Shown here one piece after another: positions 1-8,797 of a stretch of DNA of 64,000 bases (position 1 is its first letter; every line of letters begins with the position of its first letter). Both the position numbers and the translations under genes were made by a program. The DNA lies in assembly GCF_039912695.1 (NCBI RefSeq), contig NZ_JBDSPJ010000013.1, forward strand, positions 1-64,000, read 5' to 3'. Below the pieces are notes generated by a model. It was not told the DNA's origin. It did not search any database and saw only the letters and a program-made list of their open reading frames with translations. This DNA is from Pseudolysinimonas_A sp039912695 (GTDB lineage Bacteria > Actinomycetota > Actinomycetes > Actinomycetales > Microbacteriaceae).

Positions 1-442
<442 letters not shown>

Positions 443-626
443 GTTTGGTAGCACGAGACCCGAAGGCCTCGGCAAACCGGTGCGCACTCTCGCCGGAATA
501 GGTGAGAGATGCGCGAGTTGATCTGACTAAAGGATTGTCTACTGACAATCCGTCAATCCAAAGGAATCTCGTGACTGTCTCGATCAGATCGAGTCAGCCA
601 CAGAGGTATTTGGCATTTGACATAGT

Positions 627-646
627 GCACGCTGTTGAGTTCTCAA
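627..646 (-). promoter_or_regulatory. rrn leader antitermination-type motif
   Basis: The minus-strand sequence TTGAGAACTCAACAGCGTGC is the highly conserved leader element found upstream of 16S in Actinobacteria, where it is thought to act in antitermination or processing. Its presence between promoter and 16S supports the operon orientation. Confidence 0.7.
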
Positions 647-702
647 GGATCGGGCGCGCCAGAAGCCAACATTTTCAGGTTGGGATTCAGGGCAACTGCT
701 CT

Positions 703-730
703 AACCTACCAGCGCGAGCAGACGTGTCAA
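703..730 (-). promoter_or_regulatory. Candidate rrn promoter
   Basis: Minus strand -35 TTGACA (730-725), 16-base spacer, -10 TAGGTT (708-703). Transcription would start near 696, about 250 bases before mature 16S. The -35 sits inside an inverted repeat CGTGTC-AAGC-GACACG (723-738). Assignment rests on consensus match only. Confidence 0.6.
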
Positions 731-1034
731 GCGACACGCTGAACCGATGAAGATTCGGGCCGGCTGGACTCCCCACTCTAGCTCTCCGCGCCGCACCTGT
801 CAGCTAGAATATCTAGCCCAGCACGAATCGTGGAGATCCTTCGAGGGGAGGTGTCCCCGCTTGAGGTCTGGCTGCTCTGCTGCGTGGCTCACACGATGTG
901 TGGCTCGCTGCGGCTTCCAGCACCTTTGGGGTGACGAGGGTCAAACATACGTTGGCATCTCGTGAACGCCAAATCCGGCCCCGATCCCGGGCGTGTCGCG
1001 CCCCAGCGGCGCTCGGCACCGCCCGCGAATGGGG

Positions 1035-2666
1035 TCAGGGTGTAACGCAGTAGTCCTGGTACCAGGCAGGGATCCCGGTCGCAGAGACCGCTGATCTGAT
1101 GACGGCCTGGTTGCCGGCAATGTCGATCGTGCGAGCCGTTGTCACCGAGTCGATGATCTGCTGACCCTTGCTTGCGACCAGGGTGAGGTCGTCGGCGAGC
1201 GCCGGGGGCGACGTGCTGGCCAGGGCCGTCCACCGCGTCGTCCAGGTCGTCATGTCATCCAGTGATTGCTGGATGGTCTTGCCCGGCGACGGCCAGCCCA
1301 GGAGCGGCTCCTGCACCATCGAGGGGTCGGCCACAGCGGCTGCGCAGAAATCTGCGCTCGCAGCGCTGAGCCGTGCGTGTTCGAGTGCGGCAGCCTGGAG
1401 GTTCCACACCACGTATCCCAGAACCCCGACGACGAGTGTCGAGATCACCCCGAGAACGAGCGACGCACGAACGAGGCCGATCACCCAGCCGCGGCGGCGC
1501 GCACTTTTGACAGCCGAAACGATCGCGACGATGAGGCCGATCGGCCCGGTCAGGATCGCGACAGCCACCCCGACCTTCTCAATCGTGGTGGACTGACCCA
1601 GGTCTTCCGGGGTCTCGATGGCGGCTGACGAACTCGGAAGTAGCGGCCCGGCCAGAGGCTGGTAGACCGCTGGTGTTGGGGGAATTTCGGCCCGCACCGG
1701 CTCTGCCCCGGACGACGACGACGTGGAGGCCGGCGGTTCGTACCCCTGCGCCGCGGGCACCGAGTAGGACCTCGCGTCGAACGCGGGTGCGTCGACAGCG
1801 GGCGCGGCATAGCTGGGGGCGTCGAAGGTCGGCGCGTTGAGGGGTGGCGGCTGGTACGCGGGCGGATCGAACGACGGCGGTGGATAGGACGACGTTGGAT
1901 AAGACGACGTTGGATAAGACGACGTTGGATAGGACGGAGCCGACGCAGCGGGCGGATACTCCGACTGCGCCGGACTCGGCGCGTCGTAGGAAGACACCGG
2001 GGGTGCGGTGAATGGCGGCGCCGTGAGCGGCGGTTCCGTGAGCGGCGGTTCGGTGAGCGGCGGCGCTGTGAACTGGGGCGCCGTGAACTGCGGAGTAGCC
2101 GCGGGGGCTAGAGACGGCGCCGCGAACTGTGAATATGGGGGATCTGCTGGCGGTGGCGTGTACGCGGTCGTTGGATCGAGACCCGGATACCGCGGCGGCT
2201 GATACGCGGGCGGTTCGGCCGCGGGGCTCTCCGTGGGGTACTGCGCAGTGGGCGGGTAGCCCACGGGCTGAGGGGTCGCGTTCGGGTTCGGGTTCGGGTA
2301 CTGCACGGGATCGAACGTCGGCGGCGTGTAGGGGGGCAGCGCGGTCGGCTGCGGCGCGACCGGCGGTTGGGACGCTTGCTGACCGAAGGTGGGGGCCGGG
2401 ACGCCGTAACCGCCTCCCGCGGGCGCGCCCGGCGCAAACGGTGGCGGCGTCACCTGCGCAGCGGGCGCAAGTCCCGGGTAGGAGGGTTGCGCTCCCGGCG
2501 TCGCGACGGGTTGCGCTCCCGGCGGCGCGACGGGTTGCGCGGCTGGCGGCGCGACGGGTTCGCTCGCTGGGGGCACGTCAGCATCCGGCCTTGGCGCCCT
2601 CTGCGGGGTGACTCCCCCGAACAGTGCTGCCAGGCCGTCGTCGCCATCATCGTTACTCGAACTCAC
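1035..2666 (-). CDS. Proline-rich membrane protein of unknown function
   Basis: A 543-residue protein of no known function. Residues 1-350 are almost wholly Pro/Ala/Ser/Thr/Tyr and built from short repeats: an 8-residue unit of the PVAPPGAQ type, then TEPPL/TAPPF units, then repeats of SSYPT. Two hydrophobic helices follow at about 365-385 and 400-420, and then a ~120-residue C-terminal domain with two Cys that is probably extracytoplasmic. The GTG at 2666 is chosen because GGAGGAGG (2679-2672) lies 5 bases before it. The GTG/ATG frame can extend to 2702, but that would bury this ribosome site. The layout (disordered proline-rich cytoplasmic arm, hairpin of helices, small external domain) is common in actinobacterial envelope proteins. 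No catalytic motif is visible. Confidence 0.75.
   Translation of the reverse strand: MSSSNDDGDDGLAALFGGVTPQRAPRPDADVPPASEPVAPPAAQPVAPPGAQPVATPGAQPSYPGLAPAAQVTPPPFAPGAPAGGGYGVPAPTFGQQASQPPVAPQPTALPPYTPPTFDPVQYPNPNPNATPQPVGYPPTAQYPTESPAAEPPAYQPPRYPGLDPTTAYTPPPADPPYSQFAAPSLAPAATPQFTAPQFTAPPLTEPPLTEPPLTAPPFTAPPVSSYDAPSPAQSEYPPAASAPSYPTSSYPTSSYPTSSYPPPSFDPPAYQPPPLNAPTFDAPSYAAPAVDAPAFDARSYSVPAAQGYEPPASTSSSSGAEPVRAEIPPTPAVYQPLAGPLLPSSSAAIETPEDLGQSTTIEKVGVAVAILTGPIGLIVAIVSAVKSARRRGWVIGLVRASLVLGVISTLVVGVLGYVVWNLQAAALEHARLSAASADFCAAAVADPSMVQEPLLGWPSPGKTIQQSLDDMTTWTTRWTALASTSPPALADDLTLVASKGQQIIDSVTTARTIDIAGNQAVIRSAVSATGIPAWYQDYCVTP
1882..1926 (-). repeat. 15-bp in-frame tandem repeats
   Basis: Three near-identical 15-bp units (ggatargacgacgtt on the plus strand) at 1882-1896, 1897-1911 and 1912-1926 encode repeated SYPTS in the proline-rich protein. 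A degenerate fourth unit follows. Other in-frame repeats lie at about 2025-2090 and 2488-2560 of the same gene. Confidence 0.85.
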
Positions 2667-2746
2667 ATCGCCCTCCTCCGCGAGCCTAGGCGAGAGTCGC
2701 ATCGCTCGTGTTACGCGAGCCGGGGCAAATCCCGAGAATCCGTTGC

Positions 2747-4063
2747 CTAGCCGGCGATGATTCCGGCGAGAGTCTTCTTGCCTCGTCGCAACACGGCCAT
2801 TCCGCCCGTGAGATACGTGCCGTCGAGGGTCGCCGCGGCATCCTCGACTCGGGTGTTGTTCAGGTAGACCCCGCCCTGCTCGATCGCCCGCCGTGACTCG
2901 CTCAGGCTCGTGGTGAGGCCAGCATCCACGAGCAGCTGCGCGACCGTCGCCCCGGATGCGGCGGTTGCCTGGGGAAGCTCGGCGATCGCGGAACGCAGGG
3001 TCGCCTCATCGAGTCCGGCCAGATTGCCATTGCCGAACAGTGCTTCGGCGGCCGCGAAAGCAGCGTCCGTGGCCTCGACGCCGTGCACGAGAGCAGTGAC
3101 GTCGTGGGCGAGCATCCGCTGCGCTTCGCGTTTGAACGGCTCGGTCGCGACGGCCTGCTCGAGGCGTTCGATCTCGGCTCGCGGGAGAAAGGTGAACACC
3201 TTGAGCCGCGCGATGACGTCGGCATCGTCGGTGTTGAGCCAGAACTGGCTAAACGCGTAGGGGCTGGTGAGGTCGGCATCCAGCCACACCGCGTTCCCTT
3301 CGCTCTTGCCGAACTTGCGACCGTCGGAGTTGGCAATCAGCGGGGTTCCGATCGCCCCGACGCTCGCGCCGTCGGCCTTGTGCACGAGGTCGACGCCGCT
3401 GGTGATGTTGCCCCACTGATCGCTGCCGCCGGTCTGCAGGACGCACCCGTATTCACGGTGCAGGTGCAGGTAGTCCATGCCCTGCAGGATCTGGTAGCTG
3501 AACTCGGTGTAGGAGATTCCCTCGTCGGAGTTGAGGCGGGAGGCGACGATCTCTTTCTTGATCATCGTGCCGACCCGGAAGTACTTGCCGATATCGCGCA
3601 GGAAGTCGATCGTCGACATCGGGGCGGTCCAGTCGAGGTTGTTGACCATTCGGGCGGCGTTCACGCCGTCGAAGGAGAGGAAGCGCTCAACTTGGGCGCG
3701 GAGCATCGCGACCCATGCAGCGACCTGCTCTTTGGTGTTGAGGGTGCGCTCGGTGGTCGACTTGGGGTCGCCGATGAGACCGGTCGAACCACCGACCAGT
3801 CCGAGCGGACGGTGGCCGGCGAGCTGGATGCGGCGCATCGTGAGCAGTTGCACCAGATTTCCGAGGTGCAGACTTGCGGCCGTCGGATCGAAGCCGCAGT
3901 AGTAGACGATGGGCGGACCACCGAGGATTTTCTTCAGCTCCCCCTCGTCGGTCGACACCTGCACGAGCCCGCGCCACACCAGTTCGTCCCACACGTCGGC
4001 GAATGTCGGATCGTTACTCTGGGCGGCGAGACCGCTCTCGACGGAATTGGCGGGTTGCGGCAC
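2747..4063 (-). CDS. tyrS: Tyrosyl-tRNA synthetase
   Basis: Charges tRNA-Tyr with tyrosine in the cytoplasm. The 438-residue protein has the class I HIGH-type signature HLGN at 66-69, a tyrosine-pocket region around 190-215 (SYQILQGMDYL, TGGSDQWGN), the KMSKS-type loop KFGKS at 250-254 and a C-terminal S4 RNA-binding domain from about residue 365. The length is typical of the bacterial enzyme with a slightly longer N-terminus. The GTG at 4063 has no Shine-Dalgarno sequence, but a -10-like TAATCT lies exactly 6 bases upstream (4075-4070), so the mRNA is probably leaderless. The gene is transcribed divergently from the SatD-like gene. Confidence 0.97.
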   Translation of the reverse strand: MPQPANSVESGLAAQSNDPTFADVWDELVWRGLVQVSTDEGELKKILGGPPIVYYCGFDPTAASLHLGNLVQLLTMRRIQLAGHRPLGLVGGSTGLIGDPKSTTERTLNTKEQVAAWVAMLRAQVERFLSFDGVNAARMVNNLDWTAPMSTIDFLRDIGKYFRVGTMIKKEIVASRLNSDEGISYTEFSYQILQGMDYLHLHREYGCVLQTGGSDQWGNITSGVDLVHKADGASVGAIGTPLIANSDGRKFGKSEGNAVWLDADLTSPYAFSQFWLNTDDADVIARLKVFTFLPRAEIERLEQAVATEPFKREAQRMLAHDVTALVHGVEATDAAFAAAEALFGNGNLAGLDEATLRSAIAELPQATAASGATVAQLLVDAGLTTSLSESRRAIEQGGVYLNNTRVEDAAATLDGTYLTGGMAVLRRGKKTLAGIIAG

Positions 4064-4069
4064 CGGGCA

Positions 4070-4075
4070 AGATTA
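4070..4075 (-). promoter_or_regulatory. -10 box of leaderless tyrS
   Basis: TAATCT followed by six bases and the GTG start of tyrS, so transcription should begin at or next to the start codon. No clear -35 was found. Confidence 0.5.
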
Positions 4076-4108
4076 CCGCCCCACGTCGCGCAGCCTTGTT
4101 TCTCTACA

Positions 4109-4155
4109 ATCAAGTTCTTATCCTTGATCTGGTCGAGTCAAGGTTATACCCTTGA
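4109..4155 (+). promoter_or_regulatory. Paired inverted repeats over the satD-like promoter
   Basis: Two copies of a TCAAG-N8-CTTGA inverted repeat lie in tandem. The first is ATCAAG-N8-CTTGAT (4109-4128). The second is TCAAGG-N6-CCTTGA (4138-4155). The candidate promoter TTGATC (4124-4129), 17-base spacer, TACCCT (4147-4152) is covered by both, and TACCCT is six bases before the ATG. This is what an autorepressor site would look like. The downstream gene has a C-terminal helix-turn-helix, so it is the obvious candidate ligand. Confidence 0.65.
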
Positions 4156-4158
4156 TAT

Positions 4159-4770
4159 ATGTTCGTCATCACCTCCGACCAAGTCGATAGCCAGCACCAC
4201 TCCGACCGCGTCGACAACGCCATCCGTCAGATTGAGGATGGATTCGGGCCCGCACTCGTCGGTCGACCTGAGCGCACCGCTGGCGACGAGTTTCAGGTCG
4301 CAACCCGCGCGGGTGACGCCGCACTCGAAATCGCGTTGCTTCTGGTGCGTGCCGGTGACTGGAGCGTCGGCATGGGCATCGGTGGGGTGCGGCATCCGCT
4401 CGGCGCGAGCGTGCGGGCGATGACCGGAACCGCGTTCGTGAACGCTCGGGATGCCGTGACGGCAGCAAAGAAGCGTCCGGCACGGTTTGCCCTCGTTGCC
4501 GATCGCGGGCTTCACGCGGCGCAGGCGCTCGACCCGCTCATCCGGCTCCTTCTCGCCGTGCGCGATCGTCGCACCGCGGAAGGCTGGGAATTGTTCGATC
4601 TCACCGAAGCCGAACAGGGACTCACCCAGTCCCAGATCGCGAAACGGCTCGGGATCAGCCCGCAGGCGGCGAGTCAGCGCGCGCTCATCGCGGGGGTCAA
4701 ACTCGATCGCGAGGCGCGCGAGGCTCTCTCTGACGCCCTCCGTACCGAGGGTGAGAGGATCGAGGCATGA
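4159..4770 (+). CDS. SatD-like protein with C-terminal helix-turn-helix
   Basis: A 203-residue soluble protein resembling the SatD family, named after a streptococcal acid-tolerance operon; its molecular role is not established. The N-terminal half contains a GDEF segment (42-45, in RTAGDEFQVAT) of the kind seen in SatD proteins. Residues 155-176 (TQSQIAKRLGISPQAASQR) form a clear helix-turn-helix, so DNA binding is likely. No ribosome site precedes the ATG, but a -10-like TACCCT is six bases upstream, suggesting a leaderless mRNA. Its stop overlaps the start of the membrane gene by ATGA, so the two are co-transcribed and translationally coupled. The paired inverted repeats in the promoter suggest self-regulation (inference). 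Confidence 0.75.
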   Translation: MFVITSDQVDSQHHSDRVDNAIRQIEDGFGPALVGRPERTAGDEFQVATRAGDAALEIALLLVRAGDWSVGMGIGGVRHPLGASVRAMTGTAFVNARDAVTAAKKRPARFALVADRGLHAAQALDPLIRLLLAVRDRRTAEGWELFDLTEAEQGLTQSQIAKRLGISPQAASQRALIAGVKLDREAREALSDALRTEGERIEA

Positions 4771-5345
4771 TCCAGTTCTTCGGCAGCTTCGCCTGGACCA
4801 TCGCTCTCGTCGTCGTGCTCGGAGCGGTGGCGTTGACGATCCTCTCCATCCGACTCAAGCAGCCGCTTCTCGCGCTCGTTGGCCTCCTTCCGGTCGTGCT
4901 CGGAATCGTCGCGGTCGCCGTCGGTATCCGTCCCGCCGAGCCGCCTGTCATGCCTGCACTCGTCGCTCTCTCGTTCGCGGCGCTCGCGATCATCGGCGGC
5001 AATCCGATCACCGTGTGGGTACTGAGCCTGGCCACCACGTCGAATTCACTCGGGGCCGATCACGGCGGCATCCTGGTGCCCGACACCACGTCGGTCGGCG
5101 CCAAGAGCACCACTAAGACCAAAGAGGTGCTGCGCGGCGGCACCTGGATCGGCTACCTCGAACGTCTCGCCGTCGTCGGAGCGATCGCTGTCGGGCACTT
5201 CGAGATCATCGCCGCAGTCATCGCGATCAAGGGACTCGGCCGCTTCTCAGAACTCGATACCCCTGAAACCCGCGAGCGGTTCATCATCGGCACCCTCACC
5301 AGCATGATCTGGGCTGGGTTGTGCGGTGCGCTGATCCTCTTCTAG
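4767..5345 (+). CDS. Integral membrane protein coupled to the SatD-like gene
   Basis: A 192-residue protein with about five predicted membrane helices (around 8-28, 32-53, 63-88, 130-155 and 170-190) and a polar loop at about 92-125 containing VLRGGTWIGYLERLAV. I do not recognise an enzymatic motif. The ATGA overlap with the upstream gene makes a functional link likely, as a membrane sensor, a transporter or a target of the regulator. The stop TAG is nested with the TAG of the convergent glycosylase gene in a shared CTAG. Confidence 0.8.
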   Translation: MIQFFGSFAWTIALVVVLGAVALTILSIRLKQPLLALVGLLPVVLGIVAVAVGIRPAEPPVMPALVALSFAALAIIGGNPITVWVLSLATTSNSLGADHGGILVPDTTSVGAKSTTKTKEVLRGGTWIGYLERLAVVGAIAVGHFEIIAAVIAIKGLGRFSELDTPETRERFIIGTLTSMIWAGLCGALILF

Positions 5346-5956
5346 GAGATTCGCTTCTTCGGAACGCTCTTCTTATACGGCGACACCGTCGGGTCGCCGG
5401 GGATCCAGAACCGCCACGGGAATGCATCCGATCCCCCGTCGCCTGAAACGCCGGTCCGCGGGCCGGTGTCGAAAACTGCAGCGGGATGCTGGGGCAGGTC
5501 AAGTCGGAACTCCCCGCCGAGCGCCACGCCATCATCCCCGAGGGTGATCCCGAGTGCGACGCAGAGGCGGGCCGGACCGCGGGCAAGGTCGGCATCCATT
5601 TTCGAGGTCACGCGACGCGACCGGGCGACGTCAAGTCCGGTGACCACCTCGCCAGCGCGCACCAGCACAGCCGTCGCCTCACCTGTTGCACCGCAGACGA
5701 TATTGGCGCATACGTGCATCCCGTAGGTGAAGTACACGTAGAGGTGCCCGGCGGGTCCGTACATCACGGCCGTGCGCTTCGTCGGGCCTCGGAACGCGTG
5801 CGAACCGGGGTCGAGTTCACCGAGGTACGCCTCGACCTCGGTGAGACGCACGGAGACTCCGCGACCGTGCAGCACGGCGCCCAGGAGGAGCGGCGCGACC
5901 TCGGTCGAGGGCCGCGTCAGGATGTTAAGAAGAGCCTGATGCTCTCGAGAGTTCAG
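5342..5956 (-). CDS. DNA-3-methyladenine glycosylase (AAG/MPG family), start probably CTG
   Basis: Base-excision repair glycosylase that removes alkylated purines. Family features are TRPSTEVAPLLLGA at the start of the domain, LTEVEAYLGELDPGSHAFRG with the catalytic Glu region, and YVYFTYGMHVCANIV. From the CTG at 5956 the product is 204 residues, the usual length. No ATG, GTG or TTG is in frame there. The next candidates (GTG 6046, GTG 6067) would add 30-37 basic residues that are only an out-of-frame reading of the upstream membrane gene. The CTG overlaps that gene's TGA (CTGA), which suggests translational coupling with a rare start. The start remains uncertain; the function is firm. Confidence 0.88.
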   Translation of the reverse strand: MNSREHQALLNILTRPSTEVAPLLLGAVLHGRGVSVRLTEVEAYLGELDPGSHAFRGPTKRTAVMYGPAGHLYVYFTYGMHVCANIVCGATGEATAVLVRAGEVVTGLDVARSRRVTSKMDADLARGPARLCVALGITLGDDGVALGGEFRLDLPQHPAAVFDTGPRTGVSGDGGSDAFPWRFWIPGDPTVSPYKKSVPKKRIS

Positions 5957-6141
5957 CGACCCGACCCGTAGCCGAAGACGACCACCGCGATGACGACGGC
6001 CGCCACGATCACGACGGCGATGCCGATGATGAGCGGCAACTGCCACGGACGCTTGCCCTCCGACCACGTCTGCCGTTCCTGACGGGCTTCGCGGGCGACC
6101 GTACGGCGGTCCTGGAAGTTGCTCTTGCCGGAGAGGCTCAT
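5953..6141 (-). CDS. Small single-pass membrane protein
   Basis: A 62-residue protein with a charged N-terminal 30 residues (QDRRTVAREARQERQTW) and one strong membrane helix at about 34-57. AAGGA lies 7 bases before the ATG. It sits between argH and the glycosylase gene on the same strand, and its stop overlaps the putative glycosylase start. No family recognised. Confidence 0.7.
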   Translation of the reverse strand: MSLSGKSNFQDRRTVAREARQERQTWSEGKRPWQLPLIIGIAVVIVAAVVIAVVVFGYGSGR

Positions 6142-6149
6142 GACATTCC

Positions 6150-7544
6150 TTAGGGTTTCGGGGTCAGGCTACGGACCGCCGCGGTGAGGGCGGCGAGTTG
6201 TTCGGCGACGCGGGCCGGCGCCGTACCGCCAACGCCGGAGCGCGAGGCGATGGATCCGGTCACGGTGAGTACAGACCGCACGTCGGGCGTCAGCCGTGCG
6301 TCGATCGCGGCGTAGTCGGCATCCGACGGCTGGTCGAGATCGAGATCCCGTTCTTCGCAGAACCGGACTAGCGCACCGGCGATCTCGTGCGCTTCGCGAA
6401 ACGGCACCCCCTGGCGTACCAGGTGATCGGCGACGTCGGTCGCGAGCGAGAAGCCCTGCGGCGCGAGCTCCGCCATCCGGTCGGTGTCGAAGGTGAGGGT
6501 CTCGACCATGCCGGCAAAGGCCGGCAGCACGAGTTCGAGGGTCGCGACGGAGTCGAAGGCGGGTTCCTTGTCTTCCTGCAGATCTCGGTTATACGCGAGC
6601 GGCAGGCCCTTCAGGGTTGTCAGCAGACCGGTGAGGTTGCCGACCAACCGACCGGCCTTGCCGCGCGCCAGTTCGGCGATGTCGGGGTTCTTCTTCTGCG
6701 GCATGATGCTCGAACCCGTCGAGTACGCGTCGTCGAGGCGAGCGAACCCGAACTCGCGGGTCGTCCAGAGGATGACATCCTCGGCGAAGCGCGACAGGTC
6801 GATGCCGATCTGGGCGGCGATGTACGCGAACTCGGCCACGACATCCCGAGCACTCGTCGCATCGATCGAGTTGAGCAGCGGATCACCGAGGCCCAATTCG
6901 CGAGCGACGATCTCGGGATGAAGCCCGAGTGAGCCTCCCGCGAGAGCGCCAGCCCCGTAGGGCGACGGCAAGGCCCGAACCCGCCAATCGCGGAGCCGCT
7001 CGAGGTCGCGCACGAGCGGCCAGGCGTGGGCGAGGAGGTGGTGGGCGAGAAGGATCGGCTGAGCGTGCTGAAGATGAGTGCGGCCCGGCATGACGGCATC
7101 AGGATGCGCCGACGCTTGACCGGCGATCGCGTCGATGAGCCTCACGATATGACGGTGGATGGCGCTCGCGTGATCCAACAGATACATCCGGATGAGCGTG
7201 GCGATTTGGTCGTTGCGGCTTCGGCCAGCGCGCAGCTTGCCTCCGAGCTCGGGGCCGGTGATCTCGACGAGTGCGGCCTCCAGTGCGCCGTGAACGTCTT
7301 CATCATCGGGGCCCGCAACCAGCTCACCGCTCGACACCCGCCGCGCGAGCTCGGTGAGCGCGACGAGCATCGCCTCCTGTTCGTCGGCCGTGAGATGTCC
7401 CGCCGCGCCGAGCGCGATCGCGTGGGCCTGCGAGCCGCGGATGTCATAGGGCGCGAGCACCCAGTCGAAATGCGTCGATCTGCTCAGGGCGGCGAGTTCG
7501 GGGGCGGGTCCGCCCTCGAATCGCGCACCCCAGAGCTTGGCCAT
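6150..7544 (-). CDS. argH: Argininosuccinate lyase
   Basis: Last step of arginine synthesis: argininosuccinate is split to arginine and fumarate. The 464-residue protein carries the fumarase/lyase superfamily signature GSSIMPQKKNP at 277-287 with the catalytic Ser loop, plus the conserved GRSRNDQ (108-113) and THLQHAQP (157-163). The ATG at 7544 shares one base with the argG stop (TGATG), so argG and argH are translationally coupled. The open frame extends far upstream, but only as a shadow of argG. Confidence 0.97.
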   Translation of the reverse strand: MAKLWGARFEGGPAPELAALSRSTHFDWVLAPYDIRGSQAHAIALGAAGHLTADEQEAMLVALTELARRVSSGELVAGPDDEDVHGALEAALVEITGPELGGKLRAGRSRNDQIATLIRMYLLDHASAIHRHIVRLIDAIAGQASAHPDAVMPGRTHLQHAQPILLAHHLLAHAWPLVRDLERLRDWRVRALPSPYGAGALAGGSLGLHPEIVARELGLGDPLLNSIDATSARDVVAEFAYIAAQIGIDLSRFAEDVILWTTREFGFARLDDAYSTGSSIMPQKKNPDIAELARGKAGRLVGNLTGLLTTLKGLPLAYNRDLQEDKEPAFDSVATLELVLPAFAGMVETLTFDTDRMAELAPQGFSLATDVADHLVRQGVPFREAHEIAGALVRFCEERDLDLDQPSDADYAAIDARLTPDVRSVLTVTGSIASRSGVGGTAPARVAEQLAALTAAVRSLTPKP

Positions 7545-8740
7545 CAGTTCTGCAGGTCCCGCCGCGCGGAAATCTTCGACGGCAGGGACCAGATCTCGAT
7601 GAACCCCTTCGCCAGGGACTGGTCGAAGGTGTCGCCGGTGTCGTAGGTCGCGAGCGAGAAGTCGTAGAGCGACTCGTCGCTGCGGCGACCGGTCGCCACC
7701 GCGCGGCCGCCCTGCAGTGACATCCGGATCTCGCCCGAAACGTGCTTCTGGGTGTCGTCGATGAAGGTGTCGAGGTTGCGCTTCAGCCCCGAGAACCAGA
7801 GGCCGTCGTAGACCAGTTCTGCCCAGTCGACCTCGACCTTGCGCTTGTAGCGCCCGACCGCGCGTTCGAGGGTGAGATTTTCGAGCTCTTCGTGGGCGGC
7901 GATGAGGGCGACGGCGCCGGGCGCCTCGTACACCTCGCGACTCTTGATGCCGATCAAACGGTCTTCGACCATGTCGATTCGGCCGATGCCGTGCTGGCCC
8001 GCGATCCGGTTCATCTGCTCGACGGCCTGCAGCGGGGTAACCGCGACTCCGTCGATCGCTGTCGGGATGCCGTGCGTGAACGTGATGGTCACCTCGTCGG
8101 CCGGGCCATCGGTCGCGGGGTCCTGGGTGTACTCGTACAGGTCCTCGATCGGTGCGTTCCACGGGTCCTCGAGGAAGCCGGTCTCGACCGCGCGTCCCCA
8201 GACGTTCTTGTCGATCGAGTAAGGATTCTTCTTAGACTGCAGAATCGGCAGGTTGTGCTCTTCGGCATACGCGATCGCCTTGTCGCGAGTCAGCGCGAGG
8301 TCCCGGATAGGGGCAATGCTCGTCAGTTCGGGGGCGAGAGCCGCGACGGCGGCTTCGAACCGCACCTGGTCGTTGCCCTTGCCCGTGCAGCCGTGCGCGA
8401 CCGAGTCGGCACCGAGCTCCTTCGCGACCCGCGCGAGGTGTTTGGCGATGACCGGGCGACTGAGGGCCGAGACCAGTGGGTAACGCTTCTGGTACATCGC
8501 GTTCGCCTTGAGCGCGGGCATCAGGAAGTCGTTCGCGAACTCATCCTTCGCGTCGACGACAATCGCTTCAACAGCTCCGCAGTCGAGCGCACGTTGACGG
8601 ATGTCATCCATGTTCTCGCCGCCCTGGCCGACGTCGACGGCGAGAGCCACGACCTCCTTGCCGGTCGCATCCTGAAGCCAGCCGATGCCGACCGAAGTGT
8701 CGAGGCCGCCTGAGTAGGCGAGGACGACGCGTTGTGCCAT
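7544..8740 (-). CDS. argG: Argininosuccinate synthase
   Basis: Condenses citrulline with aspartate using ATP. The 398-residue protein starts with the PP-loop AYSGGLDTS (9-17) and has the normal class length. AGGAG is about 10 bases before the ATG. It heads an argG-argH operon that is separated from argF by an opposite-strand membrane gene. A -10-like TAAGCT lies upstream near 8776. In many actinobacteria argR lies between argF and argG; here it does not. Confidence 0.97.
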   Translation of the reverse strand: MAQRVVLAYSGGLDTSVGIGWLQDATGKEVVALAVDVGQGGENMDDIRQRALDCGAVEAIVVDAKDEFANDFLMPALKANAMYQKRYPLVSALSRPVIAKHLARVAKELGADSVAHGCTGKGNDQVRFEAAVAALAPELTSIAPIRDLALTRDKAIAYAEEHNLPILQSKKNPYSIDKNVWGRAVETGFLEDPWNAPIEDLYEYTQDPATDGPADEVTITFTHGIPTAIDGVAVTPLQAVEQMNRIAGQHGIGRIDMVEDRLIGIKSREVYEAPGAVALIAAHEELENLTLERAVGRYKRKVEVDWAELVYDGLWFSGLKRNLDTFIDDTQKHVSGEIRMSLQGGRAVATGRRSDESLYDFSLATYDTGDTFDQSLAKGFIEIWSLPSKISARRDLQN

Positions 8741-8785
8741 GGGGATATCTCTCCTGTTGGTTCCGTTGTTTAGCTTAGGGATGGG

Positions 8786-8791
8786 TAGGGT
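8786..8791 (+). promoter_or_regulatory. -10 box of leaderless membrane-protein gene
   Basis: TAGGGT followed by six bases and the ATG at 8798. Confidence 0.5.
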
Positions 8792-8797
8792 GAGTGC

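Larger units (their letters stand above)
443..1034 (-). promoter_or_regulatory. rRNA operon leader and promoter region, no protein gene seen
   Basis: The ~590 bases between 16S and the next gene hold no credible coding region. Reading the minus strand they contain a promoter candidate (703-730), the conserved actinobacterial rrn leader motif TTGAGAACTCAACAGCGTGC (646-627), and an 8-bp hairpin GGATTGTC/GACAATCC with a 4-base loop (532-551), possibly part of the processing stalk. A small palindrome GCTAGA-ATA-TCTAGC lies at 803-817. It contains a TATTCT that could be a second -10, but the matching -35 is poor. Confidence 0.75.

Noticed and set aside
502..1019. Several open frames in the rrn leader region
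   Set aside because: No ribosome sites or family resemblance; they cross the promoter and leader motif.
3083..4423. 446-codon plus-strand open frame opposite tyrS
   Set aside because: Antisense shadow caused by high GC; tyrS on the other strand is unmistakable.
6150..8162. 670-codon open frame covering argH and part of argG
   Set aside because: The first two hundred codons are an out-of-frame reading of argG; argH starts at 7544.
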